Positions 17,154 to 26,119 of a stretch of 64,000 bases of DNA are shown in pieces (the first letter of the stretch is position 1; each line of letters starts with the position of its first letter). Origin of the DNA: Paenibacillus sp. JCM 10914 (GTDB lineage Bacteria; Bacillota; Bacilli; Paenibacillales; Paenibacillaceae); NCBI RefSeq assembly GCF_001315105.1, contig NZ_BAZR01000006.1:62001-126000 (forward strand), written 5' to 3'. The notes beneath the pieces are model-generated. The model did no database searches. It was given only the letters and a program-made list of their open reading frames with translations, and was not told where the DNA came from. The position numbers and the translations under genes were made by a program.

Positions 17154-17741
17154 ATGGCCAGAACCGTCGTCAGCTATGTTCAAAACGGCTATTTCCTGCT
17201 GCTTACTTTCGTCACCGGATTGTTTTACTTCAGCTTTTATCTGGTCGCCCTTACAGTGGGCTTGAGCCTTTCGTTTACCGTCGCGGGCGTTCCTCTCCTG
17301 ACTCATGTTTTGCGGACGACGACTGCCTTCCTGCAATTCGAACGAATACAGACCAAGATCTATACGGACATTACGACCGAGCCTTGCGTTAAATCCGTCA
17401 ACCCCGATATGTGGAGCTGGCTTCAAGCGAAAAAGGAGCTGCTGAACCGACGCAACTGGATCGCTATGGGCTGGCTGCTGTTGAAATTTCCGGTAGGGAT
17501 TTTAAGTCTGATCAGTGTGACCTTGCTCTACGCGGCGCCGCTTGTATTGATGGCGGTCCCGTTTCTCTACCCGTTTATTAACCTTTCCTTTATGGGTGTC
17601 ACGGTAGATACGGTTGCCAAAGCCGTGATGGTGTCGGCCACAGGGGTCGTACTGATGATGGTGAGCTACAGACTTGCGGACCGCTTGGCGCGCTTGATAG
17701 GCGGCTACACGCGTCTGATGATCAAGCATGTGAACCGGTAG
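17154..17741 (+). CDS. Sensor-domain membrane protein
   Basis: 195 residues with four strongly hydrophobic segments (two near residues 12-50, two near 105-170), and a charged loop (RIQTKIYTDITTE...WSWLQAKKELLNRRNW) between. This resembles the Sensor domain (putative signalling membrane domain) seen at the N-terminus of, or next to, NarL-type histidine kinases in Gram-positive bacteria. Its gene is immediately upstream of a kinase/regulator gene on the same strand, so a joint sensing role is likely. AAAGGA lies 13 bases before this ATG; a TTG three bases earlier is an alternative. Confidence 0.72.
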   Translation: MARTVVSYVQNGYFLLLTFVTGLFYFSFYLVALTVGLSLSFTVAGVPLLTHVLRTTTAFLQFERIQTKIYTDITTEPCVKSVNPDMWSWLQAKKELLNRRNWIAMGWLLLKFPVGILSLISVTLLYAAPLVLMAVPFLYPFINLSFMGVTVDTVAKAVMVSATGVVLMMVSYRLADRLARLIGGYTRLMIKHVNR

Positions 17742-17780
17742 ACGCCATGCCCGGCTTCGCCTCGAAGTCGTCGGAGGGTA

Positions 17781-17807
17781 GTTTACTCTATAGCCGTTTA
17801 CTCTATA
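17781..17807. promoter_or_regulatory. Direct repeat in the promoter of the kinase/regulator gene
   Basis: GTTTACTCTATA occurs twice with a 15-base period (17781-17792 and 17796-17807), about 45 bases upstream of the TTG start. The spacing is suited to binding of a dimeric NarL/LuxR-type regulator, possibly the product itself. Confidence 0.5.
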
Positions 17808-17852
17808 CTAGTTACGTAATGTCATACTGAAGGTCTTTAGGAGTGATGGTTT

Positions 17853-19652
17853 TTGTTCGATATGGTCAAGCAATGGTACTGGTACGACTGGCTCATGTTC
17901 ATAATCCGCCTGATATGCAGCATTTCTCTCGCGTTTACGACCATAGGGCTGCAACAATATTTCACGCTGCCGATTGTGGTCCTTGTGCTGTGGCAACTGA
18001 TTGCTTTTTCCGTTCCATGGCTTTGCTTGCAGCTCGATTATAAATACTACCTGTTTACCGAAATCGTGATCTCGGGCGGGCTGTGCTTGTATCTGGCTTC
18101 ATTTTTTCCGCAAGCCTACTTCGCATTCCTGCTGTATGCCTTTTTAATTGCTGCCCACAGCGCGCAAAGGGCCTATCTCTGGTCAGGGCCTGTATCCATA
18201 TTGCTCGTGCCCGCCATAATCAAGCTACTTGCAGAGCAGAGTGAATACTGGGTCATGGCCGTTCACATCGGGATGGCGTATATCTTCGGATTCTCCTTCC
18301 ATTTACTCGTGCTCAATCATCGTCAAGGCGAAACGATCCGCGAGCAAAATGCGGTGCTGGAGCAATACCTGTCCCAAATCGAGCGTATCACGCTTGCCGA
18401 AGAGCGGAACCGACTGTCCAAAGAGCTTCATGATACCGTCGGTCATGCCTACACTTCGCTTATTATGGGATTGGAAACGTTGCGTCCTGAACTGTCAACG
18501 GATACAGGAACGGAAAGGCTTGATTCCCTATTGAACCTGGCCCGCCAAAATATGGAGGAGGTCAGAGGTTACGTGCATCAAATCGAATCGCCGCATGAGG
18601 CGCTCCCGCTGCTTCCGTCTTTGAGGAAGCTGGCGGAGGAGTTCCAGGAGCATGCCAAGGTGACGGTTACTTTCCATGCCTACGGGGAGGAATACCCTGT
18701 AATGAAGCAAGCGAAGACAGCACTCTACCGCTGCCTGCAAGAGTCGTTGACGAATGCCGTGCGCCATGGACACTCGACAGAGATTAAGGTTTCCGTGCAA
18801 TTCGAGCCCCAGCAGACGAGACTGGAAATTCAAGATAACGGCCGCGGGATGGAGCATGGAAGGGAGGGCTTTGGCCTCAGTGCCATGAAGGAGCGGGCGA
18901 TGAATTTGCAAGGCCATGTGGCCGTCTATTCGGAGCCGGGAGAGGGCACTCTCGTTACTTGTACGCTGCCCAGACAAACGGAGCTTAAGGATGAAGTCAT
19001 CCGCCTGTTGGTCGTCGATGACCAGCCCGTTATCCGTGAAAGCCTGCGGACTCTGCTAGAGGAGCAGCAGGATTTGCAGGTGGTCGGGACGGCAGAGGAT
19101 GGCGAGCAAGCGATCGAGCTGTGCAGGCAGGTTCAGCCGCAGCTGGTGCTGATGGATGTGGAAATGCCGAATGTGGATGGAATCTCTGCATCCCGTACGA
19201 TAAAAGAAATGTGGCCCCACATTCGTATTCTGATTCTCACCACGTTTGAGGATACCAAACAGGCTCTGGAGGCGATGCGAAGCGGGGTGGATGGATACTT
19301 GTTGAAGTCCATGCAGCCGTTAGAGCTGGCCGAAACGATACGTACCGTCTACCGCGGGGGCACGCTGATCGATCAAGGCATGTCGCAGAAATTGTTTGCC
19401 CAACTGGAAGCGGACAATAGCGGGGATGACCCTTCGCCAATCAAAGCGTCCTCGGCCTATGAGTTAACACCGCGGGAGCTTGAAATTTTACAGTACGTGT
19501 CCAAAGGGCTGCGATATAAAAGCATTGCTTCCAAACTGTATTTATCCGATGGTACGGTTCGAAACTATGCGTCATCGGCTTATATGAAGCTGGGGGTCCG
19601 CAACCGGGAGGAAGCGGTGCAAAAAGCCAGGGAGGCTGGGCTTCTGGAATAA
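17853..19652 (+). CDS. Membrane histidine kinase fused to a NarL/LuxR-type response regulator
   Basis: 599 residues from a TTG start nine bases after AGGAG. Residues 1-165 hold five or six membrane segments. A HisKA_3 dimerisation helix follows, with the phospho-accepting His in SKELHDTVGHAYTSL (about residue 193), then an HATPase domain (ESLTNAVRHGHS, DNGRGM, GEGTLVTCTLP). The same frame continues without a stop into a receiver domain (LLVVDDQPV, LVLMDVEMPNVDG, LKS) and a LuxR helix-turn-helix (LTPRELEILQYVSKGLRYKSIASKLYLSDGTVRN). Normally kinase and regulator of this DesKR type are separate genes. No in-frame start codon precedes the receiver. If real, the DNA-binding domain is tethered to the membrane. 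The Sensor-domain gene lies just upstream. Confidence 0.85.
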   Translation: MFDMVKQWYWYDWLMFIIRLICSISLAFTTIGLQQYFTLPIVVLVLWQLIAFSVPWLCLQLDYKYYLFTEIVISGGLCLYLASFFPQAYFAFLLYAFLIAAHSAQRAYLWSGPVSILLVPAIIKLLAEQSEYWVMAVHIGMAYIFGFSFHLLVLNHRQGETIREQNAVLEQYLSQIERITLAEERNRLSKELHDTVGHAYTSLIMGLETLRPELSTDTGTERLDSLLNLARQNMEEVRGYVHQIESPHEALPLLPSLRKLAEEFQEHAKVTVTFHAYGEEYPVMKQAKTALYRCLQESLTNAVRHGHSTEIKVSVQFEPQQTRLEIQDNGRGMEHGREGFGLSAMKERAMNLQGHVAVYSEPGEGTLVTCTLPRQTELKDEVIRLLVVDDQPVIRESLRTLLEEQQDLQVVGTAEDGEQAIELCRQVQPQLVLMDVEMPNVDGISASRTIKEMWPHIRILILTTFEDTKQALEAMRSGVDGYLLKSMQPLELAETIRTVYRGGTLIDQGMSQKLFAQLEADNSGDDPSPIKASSAYELTPRELEILQYVSKGLRYKSIASKLYLSDGTVRNYASSAYMKLGVRNREEAVQKAREAGLLE

Positions 19653-19760
19653 CCCCCAAGTTATGTATGGTGGCGGATGCCGACGTACGGAGTGATTCTA
19701 CTTCGTATGATCGACACCCGCCATTTCAATTTTTAAAGGCAGGTTTTTACTTATTCAGAA

Positions 19761-21780
19761 TTAGGGTTTCTGTTCATGATGGATGGGCAATGTGTAGTAA
19801 TCAAATGCCAGATCCAATAAGGCACTTGCTTCCTGCCGCTTCAGCAGCTGTTTGGAACGGAAGTTGATAGAGCCGTCCGAATCGATCCCGGTATCCGGTC
19901 CATGATGCCTTGGGATACCAGGGTTGTGATGGCTTCAACTGCCCAGGCATCCGTTTCGCCACGCAATGTAACCTTGGCGCCAGGCTCAGCTTGTCTCAGA
20001 TTTTGGATCATAACTGCCGCCATCTGTCTGGTGACAGGAGAATCAGGCTGATAATCAGGCAATCCGGACATCATCTGCTGCTTGTTTGGTTCAACCGTAT
20101 ACGGCATGGTATGCCAGCCATGGGCGCGGAGCAGCAACTCCGAGAACTCACCCTGAGTGATCGTTCCATCCGGATCGAAGCGGGTGGCCGACTTTCCGTC
20201 CATGACCTTCAAAGCATGAAGATGATGAATATAAGACGCATACTTGCTGTCCGATGGTACATCAGTGAATGGCGCAGCATATCTACTTTTTGTGCATAAC
20301 CCACGTAGTGCGGAAGTTGCATGTAATAGAAATAGGTGATTTGGCCTGCCTCATTTTTTTGAAAGGCTACTTTGTTGCCGGATTCATCCTCAAAGAGTAA
20401 AGGGTGGATCATTTTCAGCGTACTCTTGCCCAGATCTCCTGTCTCCATAACCAATTTTTCGTCTGAATAGGAAACTTGAGTTCTTATGGATCCAAGACGC
20501 GTGTTTTGGTACAATCCTACGTAGTCCTTAGCCTGCTGCTCACTGATTGGCGAGTAGGATGGCTGTGGATCCTCTGCTTTTTTCGGATAATAATGATTCA
20601 TAAATGCCTCATACACATCGAGACTCATCATGGAGTCGTTATTGTAGGACATGTAGAACGCTGTGTTTTCCTCCGGCAGAATAACAATCAAGGAAGAATG
20701 CCCGGTCACATTTCCCCCTTTGAGAACCACATGATGACCATTCATCTTCTCTTTGAAGTAGCCTTCGAATCCGATGGTTGTGACAGGGAACTCTTTGTCA
20801 GGGAACACCTGGTAGGTGTGCATTTGCTCGATGCTATTGGAACTTAAGATTTCTTTGCCTGCATACGTTCCTTTGTTCAGATGCATCATAAGGTACTTCA
20901 CCATGTCATCTGCGGTTGATACCATGCCGCCGCTAGGCCGATCGGTTGGTTTGAATCCCTCTAAGGATATCAGCTCGCCTTCTGGCCCATAATGGGCAGC
21001 CATTCTGTCCAGCAATTCGGGGGTAAACCGCACATTCGTCGAGTTCATGCCTAACGGCTTGAAAATATGTTCCTCCATATACTGGGCGAATGACATGCCC
21101 GTTACTTCCCCTACCGCGTACCCCGCCAGTGTGAACCCATAATTATCGTAGGTGTACGCTTCCCCCGGAGGCCTGACAACCGTCGGCATATTCGATTCGA
21201 GAGACTCCTTCATCGGGAAGTATTGATCCACATATTCTGGTTTCGATTCCGAGAGGATATCCGGTTTGTCGAAGCCGCTGGTATACGTAAGCAGATCGTA
21301 CATCGTCAGTTCTTTCCCTGTTGTATTCGGTATCTTCATCCCTCCCAGGTAGTCCTGGATATCGTGATGCAAATCAATCTTTCCTCTATCGACCAGCTGC
21401 ATAGCTGCCAATGCCGTGAACTGCTTCGTCACAGAACCAATTTGGAAAACGGTGCTGCTGTCTACCGGAATTTTGTTTTCCTTGTCGGCATAACCGTAAC
21501 CCTTGTTTAACAGCACTTTCCCATTGGATACGACTGCAAAATTAGAACCAACCGTATTAAACTTTTCCATCGCGTCCGCAAAAATGCCATCTGCAAAGTC
21601 CTCCAGTTCCTTGGCATCCCGCGGCCCCTCCAGGCTGGCCTCCTCAGATGCAACTGGCGTGGGAGCCTGCGGGGTATTAGGTGCTTTCCCTAGTCCGATA
21701 TAAGCGGTAATGACCGTAACAGTTAATAGTAGAACAGTTAATAGCAGAACTACGCGATTCGTGCGAATCCATTTCTTCAT
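19761..21780 (-). CDS. Serine hydrolase (beta-lactamase family) with C-terminal SLH region, two frameshifts
   Basis: The intact frame 21780-20209 encodes a 523-residue protein: an N-terminal membrane/signal segment (VVLLLTVLLLTVTVITAYI), then a class C beta-lactamase/D-alanyl carboxypeptidase-type domain with SVTK (SxxK nucleophile, about residue 116), YDNYGF (YxN) and a C-terminal GHSS motif. Beyond it, one frame over, an S-layer-homology module continues (YASYIHHLHALKVMDG, FDPDGTITQGEFSELLLRAHGW), and after a second shift near 19897 the end DTGIDSDG...DLAFDYYTLP runs to a stop at 19761. Each shift is explained by one missing base (near 20270 and 19897). The full protein of about 670 residues would be secreted and bound to wall polymers by SLH. 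AAGGAG precedes the ATG. Confidence 0.82.
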
Positions 21781-22000
21781 AAATGATGTCTCCTTGCCTA
21801 TTAGATTTGCCTCTTAACGATTGGCTGAGCCCAGTATGGCAAAGAAGTTGTCACACCAACAAGTTGCATTTTGTCATCCATGACATCCAGCCACTTTGAA
21901 AGCGTCATGTGACAATTCGGCACTAGGTTTATTGACAAGGGAGGCATTAAGATACCTGAAAAGGCGATGAATCCTTGCCCTAAGCCATTAGAACTGGAGT

Positions 22001-22540
22001 GTGAACATTATCGCTTTCTTACAAGATATCGTTATCCATTACGGTTATATTGCCATCTTCCTATGCCTCGCGCTTGGCATTATTGGTTTGCCTGTGCCTG
22101 ATGAGGTTCTCATGACGATGGTTGGTTATCTTTCGTCAATGGGGCTGCTTTATTTCCCGGTATCCCTGGTGATCAGCGTCCTCGGGGCTATGAGTGGCAT
22201 GCTGTGTAGTTACGCCCTTGGGCGGAAGTTCGGCAAGCCGTTGTTGTGGAAGTATGGAAGATGGGTCAGGCTCACGACCAAACGGATAGAGAAAACAGAG
22301 AGCTGGTTCGAGCGTTACGGCCCCTGGGCGATATGCATCGGCTACTATATACCAGGGTTCCGTCATCTGACTTGTTATCTGGCAGGAATGAGCGCCATGA
22401 ACCCACGGAAATATATGCTCTACTCGGGTCTCGGAGCCCTGTGCTGGTGTGCGATTTTTATTTCAATTGGTTATTTTCTAGGGGGGACAATTGATTTTTC
22501 GGATGATGATGGTTCTATTTTTGGGTTGTTTTTCTCTTGA
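22001..22540 (+). CDS. DedA/VTT-domain membrane protein
   Basis: 179 residues. Family marks are clear: GLPVPDEVLMTMVGYLSS near the start, an ALGRKFGKPLLWKYG block, and YIPGFRHLTCYLAGMSAM. DedA proteins are polytopic inner-membrane proteins, several now known as lipid-carrier flippases such as for undecaprenyl phosphate or phosphatidylethanolamine. The GTG at 22001 is the first start after an in-frame stop, with a GGAG too close to be ideal. The C-terminus (FSDDDGSIFGLFFS) is short and lacks the last hydrophobic segment usual in the family. A hydrophobic run (MMMVLFLGCF) is present one frame over, so a late frameshift is possible. Confidence 0.85.
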   Translation: MNIIAFLQDIVIHYGYIAIFLCLALGIIGLPVPDEVLMTMVGYLSSMGLLYFPVSLVISVLGAMSGMLCSYALGRKFGKPLLWKYGRWVRLTTKRIEKTESWFERYGPWAICIGYYIPGFRHLTCYLAGMSAMNPRKYMLYSGLGALCWCAIFISIGYFLGGTIDFSDDDGSIFGLFFS

Positions 22541-22585
22541 GACGGCTGGTACTTTTGAGAAGCATGGACTTCCTGCAAATGGCGA

Positions 22586-22617
22586 AAAGGCACCCCTAGC
22601 GGGTGCCTTTCGTTTTC
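22586..22617. terminator. Rho-independent terminator
   Basis: AAAGGCACCC and GGGTGCCTTT form a 10-bp stem with loop CTAGC, followed by TCGTTTT. It lies between the convergent DedA and GNAT genes. Confidence 0.82.
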
Positions 22618-22637
22618 AAATATTTACTGCACGAACC

Positions 22638-23120
22638 CTACAACGATAAATCTTTTATAAACCAGGCGTCTGTAGCATTATGCTCTGAACCACCTAGTGG
22701 TCTTTCAAGTTGTTGGAAACCTAATTTGATGTAAAGGAGATTTGCTGCTTGAAGTTTCTTCAATGTCTCTAAGTAACAGTGTGTATAGTGTTCCGTGGCG
22801 AAGTCGAGTGCTACTTTGATAAGATGTTTCGAAAGCCCCATACCTTGTGCTTCGGGTGCAATGTATAGCTTTTGCAACTCGCAAATGCCGGGTTCCTGAC
22901 CAAATGGCGCAATCCCCACACCACCTACTACTTCATTTTGTTCATTCACTACAACCCAATACTTTGAATTTGATTGTTCCTTGTAATATTGTGCCAGACT
23001 GCTCAGTTGAGGGTCAAAATATGCTGTTCCCGGAATGTTTAGGTTAAAGGATTCCAATGAGCGTTTAATAATTTGCTCTATTCTTTGATTGTCCTTTTCT
23101 TCAATTTCGCGTATTTGCAT
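22638..23120 (-). CDS. GNAT-family N-acetyltransferase
   Basis: 160 residues from the ATG at 23120, nine bases after GGAG; an ATG 15 bases earlier overlaps that site. The acetyl-CoA binding motif A reads ELQKLYIAPEAQGMGLSKHLIKVAL, preceded by the beta4 strand VVGGVGIAPF and followed by LETLKKLQAANLLYIKLGF. GNAT enzymes move an acetyl group from acetyl-CoA to an amine of a small molecule or protein; the substrate is unknown. It is read toward DedA and not obviously part of an operon. Confidence 0.88.
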   Translation of the reverse strand: MQIREIEEKDNQRIEQIIKRSLESFNLNIPGTAYFDPQLSSLAQYYKEQSNSKYWVVVNEQNEVVGGVGIAPFGQEPGICELQKLYIAPEAQGMGLSKHLIKVALDFATEHYTHCYLETLKKLQAANLLYIKLGFQQLERPLGGSEHNATDAWFIKDLSL

Positions 23121-23190
23121 CGTTCCATTCTCCAATATCTAAATATTTATTAATTAACTCTAATATCATTCGCCAGATCATTCAACCTAT

Positions 23191-24528
23191 TCAAGAAGGA
23201 AGCAATGGAATGAGATCAAACTTCTCAGCCAAATACCGATGAAGACTGGCGGCTAATCGAGCAGAGGAGCCCGTCACACTCACCTTTAAGTCGGGGAATA
23301 TCTCTTTCGTCTTGTCGCTGTTGCTGCGGGTCATATCTATTTGTATCGCCACAGCCAAAAGATAGGACAGCAGCGATTGATACGCTTCCAATGCTCTCAT
23401 CGCTTTTCTTGCCGCCCCAAAGCTGAACTCTACATGGTCCTCCTGATTGGCCTTGGTAGGAATCGAATCGGCGCTGGCCGGTATTGATAACGAGTGGATG
23501 AGCCGGACTTTTGCAGAAGCCACTTCCCGGATTGCCTCGAGCTTTATATTTTCTGCGTGTTCTGCCCCTTCAAGCCGGTTCAAAAGCTCCATCGCATAGC
23601 TCGCCTTGTCCACAAGCAATATAGTAAGCAAGTCCATGACATATCCTATTTGCGTATTACTGCAGTTGCAGCCCATGACCGCTTCGTAGCCATCCTCTAT
23701 CTCGAAGAGTAGCGGGTTGTCGCAAGTTACATTATTCTCAAAATTGACCGTATTCCAAATAAGAGTGAAAGCTTTGTCAACAGCGTAATCGACCTGCTCT
23801 TTCGAATCGATCGCAATATATCGACCGCTATCCCAAATGGTCGCGATCTTTTGTTCAATGTCCAGCAACTGCTGCATATTATGACAAGCGAATATTGCGA
23901 TAGCTTGTGTCATCGTCGAGCCATTCATTTGCGCGAGTACCTCTTTACATTCCAAAGGGAATACCGTCTCCATTCCCAACGCTTCAAAGCAGGATTGAGC
24001 TTGCATCCGCTTACCCTCGTAGAATACCTCCGCTTCTTCCAGTCCTCCAACGACCATAGCGTTATGGGCCAGCGGCCCAAGGTCGCTTAACCCCGTAGAA
24101 CCTAACTCTCGTATCGCCGGCGCGATCCCGCGGTTGAAAATATCAAGCATTCTTTCGATCAGCTTCGGTCTTACACCGGAATACCCTCGACTCAGTACAT
24201 TGGCTCTAATGAGCAACGATGCTCTAGTAATGACGGGATTCAGATACTGCCCCACGCCTACAGCATGAGGATAAGGTATCGTTTTGTTCCATGCGAGATG
24301 CTCTTCAGGCGACAGTACCGTATCCTTCAGATTGCCGAGCCCGGTATTCACACCGTATACCACCGGAGCATCCGTCTCAAGCCAGCGGGCGATTTGCGCC
24401 CTGCTACCCTGGCATCTCGACTTCGCTTCATGCCCCAATTCTGCCGTTCCCATCTGCCCAAGCACCGCTTTAACAATCTGTTCAATCGTTAAATTATAGC
24501 CATCGATATAAAAGTCTGCTACCTTCAT
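23191..24528 (-). CDS. HAL/PAL-superfamily protein lacking the MIO triad (first of a pair)
   Basis: About 445 residues; the ATG at 24528 follows AGGTGAGG. Typical aromatic-amino-acid ammonia-lyase segments are present: VYGVNTGLGN (with the catalytic loop Tyr), PHAVGVGQ, ANVLSRGYSGVRP, PLAHNAMVVGG, AQMNGSTMTQA (active-site Asn) and TCDNPLLFEI. The Ala-Ser-Gly triad that cyclises to the MIO cofactor is missing: the sequence is GSTGLSDLGPLAH, one residue shorter than the usual GSxGASGDLAPLAH. The QDxYSxRxxPQxHG motif is also absent here, but is found in the partner gene upstream, whose stop lies 11 bases before this start. Tight coupling and complementary motifs suggest a heteromeric protein. 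Ordinary lyase chemistry is not expected. Confidence 0.8.
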   Translation of the reverse strand: MKVADFYIDGYNLTIEQIVKAVLGQMGTAELGHEAKSRCQGSRAQIARWLETDAPVVYGVNTGLGNLKDTVLSPEEHLAWNKTIPYPHAVGVGQYLNPVITRASLLIRANVLSRGYSGVRPKLIERMLDIFNRGIAPAIRELGSTGLSDLGPLAHNAMVVGGLEEAEVFYEGKRMQAQSCFEALGMETVFPLECKEVLAQMNGSTMTQAIAIFACHNMQQLLDIEQKIATIWDSGRYIAIDSKEQVDYAVDKAFTLIWNTVNFENNVTCDNPLLFEIEDGYEAVMGCNCSNTQIGYVMDLLTILLVDKASYAMELLNRLEGAEHAENIKLEAIREVASAKVRLIHSLSIPASADSIPTKANQEDHVEFSFGAARKAMRALEAYQSLLSYLLAVAIQIDMTRSNSDKTKEIFPDLKVSVTGSSARLAASLHRYLAEKFDLIPLLPS

Positions 24529-24539
24529 TGTCCGCCACC

Positions 24540-26000
24540 TCACCTTAAATTTCCAATTGTGATTTCCACAGCGTCCAGCACAACGCCATCTGCGACGGCA
24601 TTCTCGGCAGCAACCATATCCGGCGATGCAAAGCGGTTTGTATGTACGGTGCGGACATAATCTCTGAAAACACGGAGCGCTTCTTTCGAACCTGCTCCAA
24701 ACTCGAAATCAGGCAGCTTGGCCTTAACCAAATCCATTCCCTGTGCAGCCATGTATATTTCGATTCCCAAAATCTTGTTAAGCAACGAAATCGCTTGAAT
24801 AGCTTTCAATACAGAATGGAAAGTGGCGCACACATATTTTTTCGTGATGGGATCAAACTTGGCAAAAGCGTTGCCTGGAACGGCGAGTAATTTCATTTCT
24901 CCCAGTATCCCGGCGGCAGAGGCTTGGATGACGGGGAACCCGTGATTAAAACCGGGGTTTACGCCAACCAGATTCATCGGGAGTCCATACGACATTTTAC
25001 TGTCCAAAAGCCTGAAGCTTCTTCTTTCGCTGATATTGCCTAAATCAATCAGGCCGACGGTAAGCATATCCAATAAGTACCCTAGCAAGGGGTTTACTGG
25101 CCCGGAAATCGTATTGATCTCATGACTCAGCTGCTCTTTTAGCCACTTTACGGTATCTCTTACGCCCCCATGCGTCTGTGGCACTGCCCGGATACTGATG
25201 GCGTCTTGACAACGTGGCCCATTGTCGCCGCCGTATGCCTCCCGACCCCTTTCGGTCGTGAATTCACTATCCCCGATTATTCTTCTTATATTCTCCGCCA
25301 CTTCGATTTGGCTCGCATACGGCCTGCCAAGCTCATGCAGCCGCCGGTCGAAAGCACCCGTTTCCCCGCGTATCGCTTCAAGCTGCATGGCCACGCAAAT
25401 ATCGGCTGTCTTCGTAAGCCTTGATGCTTCGGTGGCCACGTATATAGCCATAGCCGTAGAAACACAGCAATGACTCGTCATAAATGCCATATCTTCCTTA
25501 GACAATCGGAGCTTGTTCAGGCCGATCTCTTGAAACAAGGTTCCAATGGTTTTGAATTGCTCCTGATGACGACAGATCAGTTCTTCTTCCCCATATAGTA
25601 TTAGCATAAGTTCGCTCATGGCCGACATCTCGGTCATGTTGGCTTGATTCAGGCAAGGCTCGATTCGATTGTTCACAAAAAAGAAAACTCTTTCCACGAA
25701 TCCGTCGCTCAACCGGTCATCATGTTTGAGAGCATGATTCAAAAGGAGATAGAGGCTGAGCAGACCGATCTCGCTTGGCCATCGCTCACCCTCATATTGA
25801 ACATAGTCTCTATAAGAATCTAATAAGCTCTCTTCCTGCTGTCCAAGCGGGTCTTGCTCTGATTCCAACTGTTCAACCGAACAATTTGCTGTTGGACAAC
25901 TCGGCTTGACAATGCGCACCGGCATCCATACCCCTGCCGATATTGCTTCCATATGTTCCAAATCTAAACTGGATCCATCTAAAACGAACGGGTCATTCAT
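24540..26000 (-). CDS. HAL/PAL-superfamily protein lacking the MIO triad (second of a pair)
   Basis: 486 residues from the ATG at 26000, seven bases after AGGAG; an in-frame ATG 27 bases upstream is less likely. The middle shows a clear ammonia-lyase signature, CQDAISIRAVPQTHGGVRDTVKWLK, matching QDxYSxRxxPQVHG of HAL, with MNLVGVNPGFNHGFPVIQASAAGILGEM further on in place of the usual SGGNFHGxP block. The N-terminal half diverges: no YGxNTGFG and no ASG triad. The partner gene immediately downstream has the first of these motifs. So neither chain alone has a complete active site. The gene follows a binding-protein gene in the same direction, after a hairpin. Confidence 0.78.
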   Translation of the reverse strand: MNDPFVLDGSSLDLEHMEAISAGVWMPVRIVKPSCPTANCSVEQLESEQDPLGQQEESLLDSYRDYVQYEGERWPSEIGLLSLYLLLNHALKHDDRLSDGFVERVFFFVNNRIEPCLNQANMTEMSAMSELMLILYGEEELICRHQEQFKTIGTLFQEIGLNKLRLSKEDMAFMTSHCCVSTAMAIYVATEASRLTKTADICVAMQLEAIRGETGAFDRRLHELGRPYASQIEVAENIRRIIGDSEFTTERGREAYGGDNGPRCQDAISIRAVPQTHGGVRDTVKWLKEQLSHEINTISGPVNPLLGYLLDMLTVGLIDLGNISERRSFRLLDSKMSYGLPMNLVGVNPGFNHGFPVIQASAAGILGEMKLLAVPGNAFAKFDPITKKYVCATFHSVLKAIQAISLLNKILGIEIYMAAQGMDLVKAKLPDFEFGAGSKEALRVFRDYVRTVHTNRFASPDMVAAENAVADGVVLDAVEITIGNLR

Positions 26001-26082
26001 AGGTATACTCCTAGTCATATTAGTCATTTAAATACTTTTACAACACGGCCCCTTTTATGGATGGAGTCGTACAGATGCTACA

Positions 26083-26111
26083 GAACACCATCCTGATTTT
26101 GGATGGTGTTC
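26083..26111 (-). terminator. Hairpin between the binding-protein gene and the HAL-like pair
   Basis: GAACACCATCC and GGATGGTGTTC form an 11-bp stem with loop TGATTTT. There is no T-tract on the minus strand, so it may be an mRNA stabiliser or attenuator rather than a full stop. Confidence 0.5.
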
Positions 26112-26119
26112 GGATGTAT

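Noticed and set aside
16942..17154. Small open frame of 70 codons over the terminator
   Set aside because: It runs through the terminator hairpin at 16997 and has no ribosome site.
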